Part shown: piece by piece, positions 38,622 to 47,514 of the stretch
Layout of the letters: each line of letters opens with the position of its first letter
Numbering within the stretch: position 1 is the stretch's first letter
Origin: Blastococcus sp. CT_GayMR16
Lineage (GTDB): Bacteria > Actinomycetota > Actinomycetes > Mycobacteriales > Geodermatophilaceae
Reading direction: 5' to 3'
NCBI RefSeq assembly: GCF_004570875.1
Contig: NZ_SPQK01000007.1
Location: 62,001-126,000 of the forward strand
Length of the DNA stretch: 64,000 nucleotides
Made by a program: the position numbers and the translations under genes
Notes under the pieces: model-generated
The model's input: the letters and a program-made list of their open reading frames with translations, nothing else
Told to the model about the DNA's origin: nothing
The model's database searches: none

Positions 38622-39197
38622 GTGAGTCTCAGCAAGGGTCAGACCGTCTCGCTCGAGAAGCGAGGAGGCGGCACCTTGACGCGCGCCCGCATGGGACTCG
38701 GCTGGGATGCGATCAAGAAGAAGGGGATGTTCGGCAAGCTGAAGGATCAGTCAGTGGACCTCGATGCCTCGGCTCTCCTCTTCGACAGCAGCGGGCGCCT
38801 GGTCGATCAGGTGTGGTTCCAGCAGTTGAAGAGCAAGGACGGTTCGGTACAGCACACCGGCGACAACCTCACGGGCGCAGGCGAGGGTGACGACGAGTCG
38901 ATCCTCGTAGACCTGCAGGCAGTCCCGGCCACCGTCTCCCAGATCGTGTTCGTGGTGAACTCGTTCACGGGACAGAACTTCAGCCAGATCGAGAACGCCT
39001 TCTGCCGGTTGGTCGACACGACCGCGAACGACGCCGAGCTGGCGCGGTACGAGCTGACCGGCTCCGGGAGCCACAACAGCCAGGTCATGGCGAAGCTCTC
39101 GCGCTCCGGCAACGGATGGACCATGACCGCGATCGGCGCCATCGCCAACGGCCGGACGTTCAAGGACCTGCTGCCGACCGTCACCCAGCACCTGTGA
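38622..39197 (+). CDS. TerD-family protein (TerZ-like)
   Basis: A 191-residue TerD-fold protein starting VSLSKGQTVSLEKRGGG. The calcium-binding segments are kept: [11 protein letters not shown] and [17 protein letters not shown]. An insertion, GWDAIKKKGMFGKLKDQ, between strands and a divergent C-terminal half (QIENAFCRLVDTTANDAELA) set it apart from the other TerD copies and resemble TerZ/TerX forms. An in-frame GTG one codon earlier is equally possible as start. TerD proteins are thought to bind calcium and to assemble near the membrane under stress. Confidence 0.88.
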   Translation: MSLSKGQTVSLEKRGGGTLTRARMGLGWDAIKKKGMFGKLKDQSVDLDASALLFDSSGRLVDQVWFQQLKSKDGSVQHTGDNLTGAGEGDDESILVDLQAVPATVSQIVFVVNSFTGQNFSQIENAFCRLVDTTANDAELARYELTGSGSHNSQVMAKLSRSGNGWTMTAIGAIANGRTFKDLLPTVTQHL

Positions 39198-39329
39198 GCG
39201 GCCGGGCACCCGGTCTCTGAGCTCTCGTCAGCACTCCGCGCCGCGAACGTGCGGCGTCCAGCACGACTTCTCGACCCTTCCCAGACATCCGCGGGCACAA
39301 CGCTCGCTCGAGTCCCTTGGAGAAATCAG

Positions 39330-39914
39330 ATGAGCGTCAGCCTTTCGAAGGGCGGCAACGTGTCTCTCACCAAGCAGGCGGGAGCGGCCGGCCTGTCCGC
39401 CGTCACCGTCGGGCTCGGCTGGGACGTGCGCACCACGACTGGTGCCGAGTTCGACCTGGACGCGTCCGCGCTGTTGGCCAAGGCGGACGGCAAGGTCCTG
39501 TCCGACCAGCACTTCGTCTTCTACGGCAACCTCAAGAGCCCGGAGAACGCGGTGGAGCACACCGGGGACAACCTGACCGGTGAGGGCGAGGGTGACGACG
39601 AGCAGATCAAGGTCACGCTCGGCAGCGTGCCGGCCGAGGTCGACAAGATCGTCTTCCCGGTCAGCATCTACGAGGCGGAGGGCCGTGGTCAGAGCTTCGG
39701 TCAGGTCCGGAATGCCTTCATCCGGGTGGTCAACCAGGCCAACAACGAGGAGCTGGCTCGCTACGACCTGAGCGAGGACGCCTCGACGGAGACGGCGATG
39801 GTGTTCGGCGAGCTTTACCGCAACGGCGCGGAATGGAAGTTCCGGGCGGTCGGTCAGGGCTACGCCTCCGGCCTGAAGGGCATCGCGCAGGACTTCGGGG
39901 TCAGCGTCGGCTGA
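39330..39914 (+). CDS. TerD-family tellurium resistance protein
   Basis: A 194-residue canonical Ter[65 protein letters not shown] and [19 protein letters not shown]. The FDLDASA and GDN...GDDE elements are the two acidic loops that bind calcium. TTGGAGAAA stands before the ATG at 39330. It closely resembles the products at 40121 and 50706, so the three arose by duplication. It probably has its own promoter in the 132-base gap and ends at a hairpin. Confidence 0.95.
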   Translation: MSVSLSKGGNVSLTKQAGAAGLSAVTVGLGWDVRTTTGAEFDLDASALLAKADGKVLSDQHFVFYGNLKSPENAVEHTGDNLTGEGEGDDEQIKVTLGSVPAEVDKIVFPVSIYEAEGRGQSFGQVRNAFIRVVNQANNEELARYDLSEDASTETAMVFGELYRNGAEWKFRAVGQGYASGLKGIAQDFGVSVG

Positions 39915-39937
39915 CGCGAGCGCATCGCTCGATCGCC

Positions 39938-39971
39938 GCAACCGCCCCCGGCCGAGGCTGGGGGCGGTTGC
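39938..39971 (+). terminator. Hairpin terminator after terD-like gene
   Basis: GCAACCGCCCCC (39938-39949) pairs perfectly with GGGGGCGGTTGC (39960-39971) over a ten-base loop. A smaller CGAGCG-CAT-CGCTCG hairpin directly precedes it (39917-39931). Together they should end transcription before the next gene. Confidence 0.8.
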
Positions 39972-40120
39972 GCGACCGGCGCCCTGTTGCCGGTGGCGGC
40001 CGCCGGGCTTTACGAGACATCGTCGGCCCGCAGCACTACTGTCCGTCTCGCTCGACGGGGCTGCCACGACCGCCGCCGCCGCGAGCCGAGATATCGTGCA
40101 GTCATTCGAGGAGGAGCATC

Positions 40121-40699
40121 GTGAGCGTCAGTCTCAGCAAGGGTGGCAACGTCTCGCTCACCAAGCAGGCCCCGGGCATGACTGCGGTCCTCGTGGGCTT
40201 GGGCTGGGACGCGCGTTCCACGACCGGTGCTGATTTCGACCTGGACGCCTCGGCACTCATGCTCGGTGCGTCCGGCAAGATCCTCTCGGACTCGCACTTC
40301 ATCTTCTTCAACAACCTGACCAGCCCCGACGGGTCGGTCGAGCACACCGGTGACAATCTGACCGGCGAAGGAGAGGGCGACGACGAGGCCATCAAGGTCG
40401 ACCTCGTCGCCGTGCCCGCGGAGTGCGAGAAGATCGTGTTCCCGGTCAGCATCTACGAGGCCGAGCAGCGGGGCCAGAGCTTCGGCCAGGTGCGCAACGC
40501 CTTCATCCGTGTCGTCAACCAGGCCGGCGGTGCCGAGATCGCGCGCTACGACCTGTCCGAGGACGCCTCGACCGAGACGGCGATGGTGTTCGGTGAGCTG
40601 TACCGCAACAACGCCGAGTGGAAGTTCCGCGCCGTCGGCCAGGGCTACGCCTCGGGCCTGCGGGGCATCGCCGTCGACTTCGGTGTGAACGTCGGCTGA
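40121..40699 (+). CDS. TerD-family tellurium resistance protein
   Basis: A 192-residue canonical TerD with [52 protein letters not shown] and [19 protein letters not shown]. The GTG start has GAGGAGGAG at good spacing, one of the strongest ribosome-binding sites in the window, suggesting high expression. Both calcium loops are intact. It is followed after 78 bases by a DUF475 membrane protein gene and probably shares its transcript. Confidence 0.95.
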   Translation: MSVSLSKGGNVSLTKQAPGMTAVLVGLGWDARSTTGADFDLDASALMLGASGKILSDSHFIFFNNLTSPDGSVEHTGDNLTGEGEGDDEAIKVDLVAVPAECEKIVFPVSIYEAEQRGQSFGQVRNAFIRVVNQAGGAEIARYDLSEDASTETAMVFGELYRNNAEWKFRAVGQGYASGLRGIAVDFGVNVG

Positions 40700-40777
40700 T
40701 CTCCCGGGAGAGCCCATCCCCAGTCCCGGCCTGCGACATGGCAGCCCGCCACTGCCACCACGACACCAAGGAATCAC

Positions 40778-41941
40778 GTGATCCTGCGCACCTTCGGATG
40801 GTCCTTCGGGGTCACCATCGCCAGTCTTGCCGCGGCCCTTCTGTACGGCGGCTGGTCCGCCGTCGCCCTCTGTCTGATCCTCGGGATCCTCGAGGTCTCG
40901 TTGTCCTTCGACAACGCAGTGGTCAACGCCAAGGTCCTCGAGCGCATGAGCGCGTTCTGGCAGAAGATCTTCCTGACCGTCGGCATCCTCATCGCCGTCT
41001 TCGGCATGCGACTGGTCTTCCCGCTGCTGATCGTGGGTATCACCGCGAGCCTCGGCCCGATCGAGGCCGTCCAGCTCGCGATGGAGAAGGGTGACCCGAA
41101 AGCGCCCGGCACTTACGGGTACCTGCTCAACGAGGCGCACCCGCTGATCGCGGCCTTCGGTGGTCTCTTCCTGCTGATGCTCTTCCTCGACTGGCTGTTC
41201 GAGGAGCGCGAGATCGCATGGCTCAGCTGGCTGGAGCGCCCGCTGGCGCGCATCGGCAAGCTCGACGCCCTGTCGGTCATCATCGCGTTGATCTCGCTGG
41301 TTCTCGCCGCCGAACTCCTGGTGGCGGAGGAAGAGCGGTCCTCGGTGCTGCTCTCGGGGGTCCTGGGCCTCATCACGTACCTCGCGGTGAACGGTCTCGG
41401 CTCCTTGTTCGAGTCCAGCGGACTGGACGACGACCCCGCCGACGGTGAGCACACGGAGCGCGCGGCCACGGCGGCCGGCAACGACGGCGTCCCCGCGCGG
41501 AAGGGCGGCCCGACGGCCGTGGCCAAGGCCACGGGCAAGGCGGCGTTCTTCCTGTTCCTCTACCTCGAGGTCCTGGACGCGTCGTTCAGCTTCGACGGCG
41601 TCATCGGCGCATTCGCCATCACCTCCGACCCGGTCATCATCGCCCTCGGGCTCGGCCTGATCGGCGCGATGTACGTCCGGTCCATCACGGTGTATCTCGT
41701 GCGGCAGGGCACCCTCGACGAGTACGTGTACCTCGAGCACGGCGCGCACTGGGCCATCGGGGCGCTGGCGGTCATCCTCTTGCTGAGCCTGGAGTGGGAG
41801 ATCCCCGAGCTGATCACCGGGCTCATCGGGGTGGCCTTCATCGGCGCGGCCTTCATCGGCTCGCTGCGCCGCCGCCGCAACGGCAACTCCTCGGGCGACG
41901 GCGACCACGTGCAGATCGGCGCAGAGCACCAGCGGGTCTGA
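40778..41941 (+). CDS. DUF475 (TerC-like) membrane protein
   Basis: A 387-residue integral membrane protein with about nine helices. It carries two acidic, asparagine/aspartate-containing motifs like TerC, VSLSFDNAVVNAKVL and DASFSFDGVIGAFA, in each half, so it looks like a member of the wider TerC group. A hydrophilic loop of about 45 residues (SSGLDDDPADGEHTERA and on) separates the halves. A metal transport or metal-loading role is likely by family. The gene starts at GTG 40778 and ends at a clear terminator. Confidence 0.88.
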   Translation: MILRTFGWSFGVTIASLAAALLYGGWSAVALCLILGILEVSLSFDNAVVNAKVLERMSAFWQKIFLTVGILIAVFGMRLVFPLLIVGITASLGPIEAVQLAMEKGDPKAPGTYGYLLNEAHPLIAAFGGLFLLMLFLDWLFEEREIAWLSWLERPLARIGKLDALSVIIALISLVLAAELLVAEEERSSVLLSGVLGLITYLAVNGLGSLFESSGLDDDPADGEHTERAATAAGNDGVPARKGGPTAVAKATGKAAFFLFLYLEVLDASFSFDGVIGAFAITSDPVIIALGLGLIGAMYVRSITVYLVRQGTLDEYVYLEHGAHWAIGALAVILLLSLEWEIPELITGLIGVAFIGAAFIGSLRRRRNGNSSGDGDHVQIGAEHQRV

Positions 41942-41946
41942 TGCAT

Positions 41947-41978
41947 CCGGCCGGCGTCCCGACAAGGACGCCGGCCGG
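41947..41978 (+). terminator. Hairpin terminator after DUF475 gene
   Basis: CCGGCCGGCGTCC (41947-41959) pairs perfectly with GGACGCCGGCCGG (41966-41978) over a six-base loop, six bases after the stop codon and followed by TCTCGTT. Confidence 0.85.
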
Positions 41979-42035
41979 TCTCGTTCCCGGCGGAGGCTCG
42001 GGGGCGCACCGCACGCGACGGAGAGGCGTACCGGC

Positions 42036-42737
42036 ATGGGAATCGACTACACCAAGCGGCCCTCGGCAGGGGGAGGCGGAGATCCCTCGGGCGGGAGCGG
42101 TCAGGTGAACCTGAGCAAGGTCACCCTGACCAAGAGCGCGCCACGGGTGTCGCTGACCAAGAGCGGGGCGGCCACCGGAGAGCTGCGCGTCAACCTCAAC
42201 TGGAACGCCCGGCCGGCGGCCCCCGCCGGCGGCGGGTTCCTCAAGCGGATGGCCGCTGCTGCGCAGAGCGGTATCGACCTCGACCTCGCCTGCCTCTACG
42301 AGTTCACCGACGGCTCGAAGGGCGTCGTCCAGGCGCTCGGCAACGCCTTCGCCTCGAAGAACCAGGGCGGTTCGCCGATCGTCAGCCTCGACGGCGATGA
42401 CCGGTCAGGGACCAACACCGCCGGCGAGAACCTGCGCATCGACCTGTCCCGGGTGAACGAGATCCGGCGCATCCTGGTCTTCGCGTTCATCTACCAGGGC
42501 GTCCCGAACTGGGCCGCGGCCGACGGCGTCGTGACGATGTACCCGGCGAACGGGGCGCCGATCGAGGTCCGCCTGGACGAGTCGGACCCCAAGGCACCGC
42601 TGTGCGCGATCGCGCTGCTGACGAACACGGGCAACGACCTGTCGGTGAACCGCGAGGTGCGCTACATCCACGGCGGCCAGGACGTCCTCGACAAGGCCTA
42701 CGGATGGGGAATGCAGTGGGCGGCCGGTCGTAAGTAG
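42036..42737 (+). CDS. TerA-like TerD-superfamily protein
   Basis: A 233-residue protein starting MGIDYTKRPSAGGGGDPSGG. A Gly/Ser-rich start is followed by strands VNLSKVTLTK and RVSLTKSG, then SGIDLDLACLYEFTDGSKGV, SLDGDDRSGTNTAGENLRIDL and RRILVFAFIYQGVPNW. DLDLACLYE and the GDDRSG/GEN segments correspond to the acidic calcium loops of TerD, in the version seen in TerA. It stands alone after the DUF475 terminator and converges on the terF gene with a 16-base gap. Confidence 0.88.
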   Translation: MGIDYTKRPSAGGGGDPSGGSGQVNLSKVTLTKSAPRVSLTKSGAATGELRVNLNWNARPAAPAGGGFLKRMAAAAQSGIDLDLACLYEFTDGSKGVVQALGNAFASKNQGGSPIVSLDGDDRSGTNTAGENLRIDLSRVNEIRRILVFAFIYQGVPNWAAADGVVTMYPANGAPIEVRLDESDPKAPLCAIALLTNTGNDLSVNREVRYIHGGQDVLDKAYGWGMQWAAGRK

Positions 42738-42753
42738 CCGGCCGGCCAGTGCG

Positions 42754-44148
42754 TCAGTGCGGGGGTAGCAGGCCCCGCTCCCTGGCCAGGACGAGCCAGC
42801 CCGGGTACTCCGTCATGAGCAGGTCGAACAGCTCGTCGTCGCTCACCTGCGTCGGGTCCTCGACGCTGAAGAAGTCGGCGTTGTCGATGAACCTGCCGCC
42901 CATGTCGTCGAGCTCCTCGAGGAAGCGGAACTCCCGGGACCCTCCCGACGGAGAGCCGCCGCCCCCGAAGAAGCCACGCCGACGGCCACCACCGCCGCTG
43001 CCGAGCGCCCGGGAGGACTTGCCGATGGCCATGAACTGCCAGAACAGGGGCTCGTAGCTCGACGACCGGACCTGCTCGCGGGCGGCGTCCTCGTCGAAGG
43101 TCGCGCCGTCGGTGACGAACATGACGTAGACCGGGAACTGGTCGAGGTGCGGGCCGTTGCGCGGGGTATCGGCCCCGAAGTAGTGCCTGCGGATGAGCTT
43201 CATCGCGGCCGCGTAGTTGGTGCTGCCCTCCAGGGGGTGCCGCCGGAGGACGTCGGCGGTGTACTGCCGGACGTTCGAGAGGTTCATCGACTCGACCTGG
43301 TGACCGGAGCCCCCGAACAGGAACGTGTCGACCTCACCGTCGTCGTCGAAGCGCAGGCCGAGAGCCAGGATCCGTTCGGCGAGCTGCTGGATCTTCCCGG
43401 ACCGGTAGAGGTTGGCCATCGAGCCGCTGATGTCGAGGCACAGCGCCACCCGTGCGGTGTGCTGACCCAGGCCCCGCTTCTCCAGGCTGATGGCGGCCTT
43501 CTTGACCAGGCTCACGAGCTGCGGTGCTTCGGTGGCGGCCCGCTTCTCCAGCGAGATCTGCTTCTGCTTCTTCAACGACACGGACGACGGCGCGGGGGTC
43601 GCCGGGGTCGGCGTGGCAGCGGCGGGCGCGGCCGTGGGCTCGTCGTCCACGCTGATGCCGAAGTCGGTCGCCAGTCCCGCGAGGCCGGAGGCGTAGCCCT
43701 GACCCACCGCCCGGAACTTCCACTGCCCGTTCCGGCGATAGAGCTCGCCGAAGAGGAAGGCCGTCTCCGTGGTCGCATCGCTGATGTCGAACCGCGCGAT
43801 CTCGGCGTTGCCGGCGACGTCGGTCAACCGCAGGTGCAACCCGGGAATGTGTCCGAAGGTGCCGTTGCCGACGCTGGCCGCGACCACGACCTTCTCGATC
43901 TCCTCCGGGATGTCCGAGAGATCGACCTCGACCGAGTCCTCCCGTGCCGCCCCGGCGGCGTGCCGGACGCTTCCCTCAGCGCTCCGCGGCTGGTTGTAGA
44001 AGACGAAGTCGTTGTCGGACCGGACCTTGCCGGACGACGTCAGGAGCAGCGCGGACGCGTCGACCTCGACGTCGGAGGACCAGCCCAGCGTTGCTCGCAC
44101 CCGCGCTGTGGACACCGGCAGGTTCGAGCCCTTGCTCATCGTCGTCAT
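42754..44148 (-). CDS. TerF-like protein: TerD domain plus vWA domain
   Basis: A 464-residue fusion. Residues 1-165 are a TerD domain ([44 protein letters not shown]). A linker rich in Ala/Pro has two copies of a SL.K...ISLEK motif. The von Willebrand A domain follows ([31 protein letters not shown]) with an intact metal-ion-dependent adhesion site. In the TerD part the first calcium aspartate is changed (EVDASA rather than DLDASA) and the GDN...GDDE loop is lost. It lies 53 bases after the HAD gene and probably ends the metabolic operon. The start could also be the ATG at 44139. Confidence 0.92.
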   Translation of the reverse strand: MTTMSKGSNLPVSTARVRATLGWSSDVEVDASALLLTSSGKVRSDNDFVFYNQPRSAEGSVRHAAGAAREDSVEVDLSDIPEEIEKVVVAASVGNGTFGHIPGLHLRLTDVAGNAEIARFDISDATTETAFLFGELYRRNGQWKFRAVGQGYASGLAGLATDFGISVDDEPTAAPAAATPTPATPAPSSVSLKKQKQISLEKRAATEAPQLVSLVKKAAISLEKRGLGQHTARVALCLDISGSMANLYRSGKIQQLAERILALGLRFDDDGEVDTFLFGGSGHQVESMNLSNVRQYTADVLRRHPLEGSTNYAAAMKLIRRHYFGADTPRNGPHLDQFPVYVMFVTDGATFDEDAAREQVRSSSYEPLFWQFMAIGKSSRALGSGGGGRRRGFFGGGGSPSGGSREFRFLEELDDMGGRFIDNADFFSVEDPTQVSDDELFDLLMTEYPGWLVLARERGLLPPH

Positions 44149-44201
44149 GCCGCGCATCGTGCCAGGACCGTCCCCGGCCGGGCCCCGCGCCGGCGCTCCT
44201 G

Positions 44202-45068
44202 TCAGGCGCGCCTGCCGGCGGTCGTCGTCGTACCGGACACCTGGCCGACCCACGCGCGGACGATCTCGGCCGCGCCCGCGTGTCCCGGGGCGTCGGTGAC
44301 CGTCACCTGTGGCCAGGGCGGGGCTCCCGAGCGGGTGATCTCGCTGCCCGCGGGGACCCACCCGGAATCGGCCAGCTCGAGCATCTCGGCGTCCAGCCAC
44401 GTGTCGCCGGCAGCCAGCAGGGTCGGGACCTCGCCGAGTTCGTCGGTCAGGCGGGCGCGGACGTAGCCGATGGCGTGGGCCTTGTGCAGTGCGTCGGGGA
44501 GCACGTACACCTTGCTTCCCTGGTGGGCGACCCGCCACGACCCAGGGACCAGTGCGGACGCGAGCTCGTCGACGTGATCGGCGGTGAACCGGTCGGGGTC
44601 GACGATCGCGTAGCAGAACTGGTCGTCGGCGGTGTGGACGCGCAGCGCAGTTCCCTCGGTGACCAGCGCGTCGAGCAGGGCCCGGACCTCCGCGACCGGC
44701 GCGCACTCCCGGAGGCGGTGAGTGGTGGTGGCGGCCCAGACCTGGTCGACCCGTCCGTCCTCGAGCACCACCCCGCCGGAACTGGCGATCAGGAACCGCG
44801 GCGTGAACGGCAGGTCGATGCGCTGCACCTGGCGCACGGTGCGGGTCGTCGTCGGCACGATCGTGAGCGTGGCGGCGGGCAGCCGGGCGAGCTGTGCCAG
44901 CTCGTCCCGCACGACGTCCGCCATCTCGCTGATGACCCGCCCGTCCAGCGCCTCGACGACGGACCGGGGGAGCGCGCCGCCGAGCTGGGCGGTCGCCCGG
45001 GGGCTGAAGATCAGCGTGCGGTCGAGGTCGGTCGTCACCATGACCGGCCCGGGAGCAGGCCCGGTCAC
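44202..45068 (-). CDS. HAD-family phosphatase of the Ter module
   Basis: A 288-residue haloacid-dehalogenase hydrolase. The nucleophile motif is VTTDLDRTLIF, a conserved lysine lies in LHKAHAIGYV, and the acidic motif is LAAGDTWLDAEML. HAD enzymes of this type are part of the Ter-linked metabolic operon described in comparative genomics by Anantharaman, Iyer and Aravind, where they are predicted to dephosphorylate a nucleotide-like intermediate. The GTG start overlaps the StiP gene stop by four bases (GTGA). Confidence 0.88.
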   Translation of the reverse strand: MTGPAPGPVMVTTDLDRTLIFSPRATAQLGGALPRSVVEALDGRVISEMADVVRDELAQLARLPAATLTIVPTTTRTVRQVQRIDLPFTPRFLIASSGGVVLEDGRVDQVWAATTTHRLRECAPVAEVRALLDALVTEGTALRVHTADDQFCYAIVDPDRFTADHVDELASALVPGSWRVAHQGSKVYVLPDALHKAHAIGYVRARLTDELGEVPTLLAAGDTWLDAEMLELADSGWVPAGSEITRSGAPPWPQVTVTDAPGHAGAAEIVRAWVGQVSGTTTTAGRRA

Positions 45069-46195
45069 GTGTCGGCCCCGGGCAGCGGCTGGACGAGTCC
45101 CACGCAGCTGTAGGGCATGTCGGGGTAGTCGACCAGCGGCACGCCGCGGGCCTCGGCCAGCAGCACCACGTGCCGGAGGGCCGCGCGGCGGTCCGGGCGT
45201 ACCAGCACCTGCCACGGCAGCCGCCGCAGGAGCACCCGCGTCGTCTCGCCCACGCTCGGCTTGACCAGGTGCCAGTTCGGCAGCCCGAACTCCGCCTGCA
45301 GTCGCAGCACGACCGCTCGGCCGGCGAACGTGGGCGTCCGGTCGGCGGCGTACTCCAGCGGCCACCTGGCCGCGACCGCCGGGGTGACCTCGGCGAACCG
45401 GCGGGTGATCGTGTCGAGGAAGTGCGCCGAACGGTCCTGGTCGGCGAGCTCGCGGTACACCTTCGCGCCGTGGAACATCCCCGGCTTGATCAGCTCGTCG
45501 TTCAGCACCGTGCGGCTGACCAGACCGCAGACCGTCGAGTTCAGGCAGGCCGACGGGATCAGCACATCCTCCCGGGTGCCGAACATGGTCGCGGCGGAGC
45601 CCGGATCGGCGACGACGGCCAGATCGCGCGGCAGAACCGGACCGCCGGCCGCCTCGTACGCATCCAGCGCCCCGGCGAGCTCGGTCGTGATGGCTCCCTT
45701 GCCGGTCCAGCCGTCGACGAAAAGCACGTCCCGCGGATCGTGGCGCGCGACGATGTGGTCGAGCGCGACGGTGTCGATCCCGCGGCCGCGGACGATGCTG
45801 ACCGAGTAGTGCGGCAGGTCCGCACCGTGCGCGTGCTGCGCCCAGCGCCGCATCAGGATGCCGACCGGCGTGCCGGCGCGGGCCAGCGACACCAGGACCG
45901 GCCGGCCCTGGCGGGCCTGCAGAGCCATCTCGGTCACGACGCCCACGTGCTCGGCCACCTCGGCCGCGGTGTCGGTGAGCACGGCCTCGAACAACTGCAG
46001 GTACGCCTCGTCCGGGCTGTACTCCACCGGCAGCATCTCGGCGTAGTTGCGCCCGGCCTGGATCCGGGCCTCCCGTTCGGAGACGCTCAGCTCGAGCCGA
46101 GCGGAGGAGACGTCGGTGAGCAGGAAGGTCACCTCGGAGGGGTCGTAGCTGCTGCGCAGCAGCACGGGCTCGTCGGTCCGCGGCAGGGCGGTCAC
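45065..46195 (-). CDS. StiP-family protein (PRTase-like, Ter module)
   Basis: A 376-residue protein matching the family annotated as cysteine protease StiP, which has a phosphoribosyltransferase-like core. Visible segments are SVSEREARIQAGRNYAEMLP, PVLVSLARAGTPVGILMRR, VLFVDGWTGKGAIT (phosphate-binding loop), and IPSACLNSTVCGLVSRTVL with conserved cysteines. The C-terminal part (TRVLLRRLPWQVLVRPDRR, VVLLAEARGVPLVDYPDMP) looks like a Pelota-type RNA-binding domain. Whether it is a protease, a transferase or an RNA-linked enzyme is not settled by sequence. Both ends overlap neighbours by four bases. Confidence 0.85.
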   Translation of the reverse strand: MTALPRTDEPVLLRSSYDPSEVTFLLTDVSSARLELSVSEREARIQAGRNYAEMLPVEYSPDEAYLQLFEAVLTDTAAEVAEHVGVVTEMALQARQGRPVLVSLARAGTPVGILMRRWAQHAHGADLPHYSVSIVRGRGIDTVALDHIVARHDPRDVLFVDGWTGKGAITTELAGALDAYEAAGGPVLPRDLAVVADPGSAATMFGTREDVLIPSACLNSTVCGLVSRTVLNDELIKPGMFHGAKVYRELADQDRSAHFLDTITRRFAEVTPAVAARWPLEYAADRTPTFAGRAVVLRLQAEFGLPNWHLVKPSVGETTRVLLRRLPWQVLVRPDRRAALRHVVLLAEARGVPLVDYPDMPYSCVGLVQPLPGADT

Positions 46196-47514
46196 GAGGC
46201 CGAGCCCTGCCCGGCGCGCACCTGGACGACGTGGACGCTGCGCCGGGCACTGGCCGCCAGCAGGCGCAGGAGGCCTTTGTCGACGTGGGCGGTCACCGGC
46301 GTATCCGTCACGAACACGATGTCGTCGAACCCGGGCGCGTGGCCGGGCTCCACCTGCGCGCTCGGCGCGACGTTGTAGGCGAACGCAGCGCGGCCGGGGT
46401 CCTCCGTCGCCGGGAAGCCCAGCACGGTGCGCAGCGGGTAGCCCCCGGTGTCGACGGCGGCGGCCGGGCTGCGCGTGGTGGTGGAGGTGCGCACCTGCCC
46501 GCCCAGGGCTGCCGCCAGGCGCTGCGGGACGTACATGAACTCCTCGTCGCCGAGGACGAGGGTGCGGCCGTCCCGGAACACGGGTAGGGCGCCCGCGAGC
46601 GTCTCCATCGCCCCGGCGAGCAGGAACTCGCAGCGGGAGCCCCAGCCCTGGGCCGCGGACGTCGGGACGCCGTCGGGCAGCGGAACCATGGAACGGACGA
46701 CGGGGACGGGTGTCCCCCGGGCGCCGGTGGGGGAGGGCAGCGCGTCCAGCAGCAGCGCCGCGCGGGAGAGCACGTCCGGGGGCGTGGTGACCGTCCCGGC
46801 CAGCAGCGCGACACTCGTGATCTCCGCGCCCAGGTCGGCGCCGAACTCCTCGAGCTGCCGACGCTGCCCGCCGGTCCGGGAGTCGAGCAGGCTGGCGACG
46901 ACGTAGCGGCTCCGTGGCCAGACCGCGTGCAGCGCACGGATCGCGTTCATGGCCGTCGTGCCGGTGCTGATCTCGTCGTCGACCAGGACCAGGGGCACGT
47001 CGGCGCCCATGGCGGCGTCGCCGACGACCCCGTCCGGCAGCAGTGCGAGCGTCTGGTCGGTGGCGTGGCTGTGCTCCTCCAGGAACTGCACCGGCCGAGC
47101 ACCCTCCGGCGCCGGCCGCCGGGTCGTGTGGACGTAGGGAGCGGCCCCGCCCTCGGCCCCGGAGACGGCGGCGACCGCGTGGCCGAGGGCCGTGGCGGTC
47201 TCCGCGAAGCCGACGACGACCGGCGTCCGATCGCGGCAGACGCCGCGGACGAGACCGCCCAGGGCGTGGGCTGCACCCAGCACGTCCTCGACCGGGGCCG
47301 GGATGTGCTTGCCGAGCAGCCGGGACACCAGGAGCTGGGCGCGTCGTGGGTTGCGTCGCAGACCCAGCTCGACGCTCTCGAGGAGGGTCGCGGAGGGCGC
47401 ATCCGCCGAGGCCCGGACGACGAGGTCGATGCCCAGCCGGGTGCTGACCCAGTTCTCCGTCTCCGCGCCGGCGTGCGGGCGCGCGAGACCGGGAGGGCCC
47501 GGGGCGGCGGTCAT
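46192..47514 (-). CDS. Phosphoribosyltransferase domain protein, Ter module
   Basis: A 440-residue protein. The first two thirds are a phosphoribosyltransferase with GRNPRRAQ-like basic start (LRRNPRRAQLLVSRLLGKHI), VVVGFAETATALGHAV, and the PRPP loop PLVLVDDEISTGTTAM. The last third (TLVLGDEEFMYVPQRLAAAL, TDTPVTAHVDKGLLRLL) matches the TRSP-type domain seen in Ter operon members. It likely uses a ribose-5-phosphate donor to make the nucleoside-like compound predicted for these loci. Its ATG overlaps the stop of the CitE-like gene (ATGA) and its stop overlaps the StiP-like start (GTGA). Confidence 0.88.
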   Translation of the reverse strand: MTAAPGPPGLARPHAGAETENWVSTRLGIDLVVRASADAPSATLLESVELGLRRNPRRAQLLVSRLLGKHIPAPVEDVLGAAHALGGLVRGVCRDRTPVVVGFAETATALGHAVAAVSGAEGGAAPYVHTTRRPAPEGARPVQFLEEHSHATDQTLALLPDGVVGDAAMGADVPLVLVDDEISTGTTAMNAIRALHAVWPRSRYVVASLLDSRTGGQRRQLEEFGADLGAEITSVALLAGTVTTPPDVLSRAALLLDALPSPTGARGTPVPVVRSMVPLPDGVPTSAAQGWGSRCEFLLAGAMETLAGALPVFRDGRTLVLGDEEFMYVPQRLAAALGGQVRTSTTTRSPAAAVDTGGYPLRTVLGFPATEDPGRAAFAYNVAPSAQVEPGHAPGFDDIVFVTDTPVTAHVDKGLLRLLAASARRSVHVVQVRAGQGSAS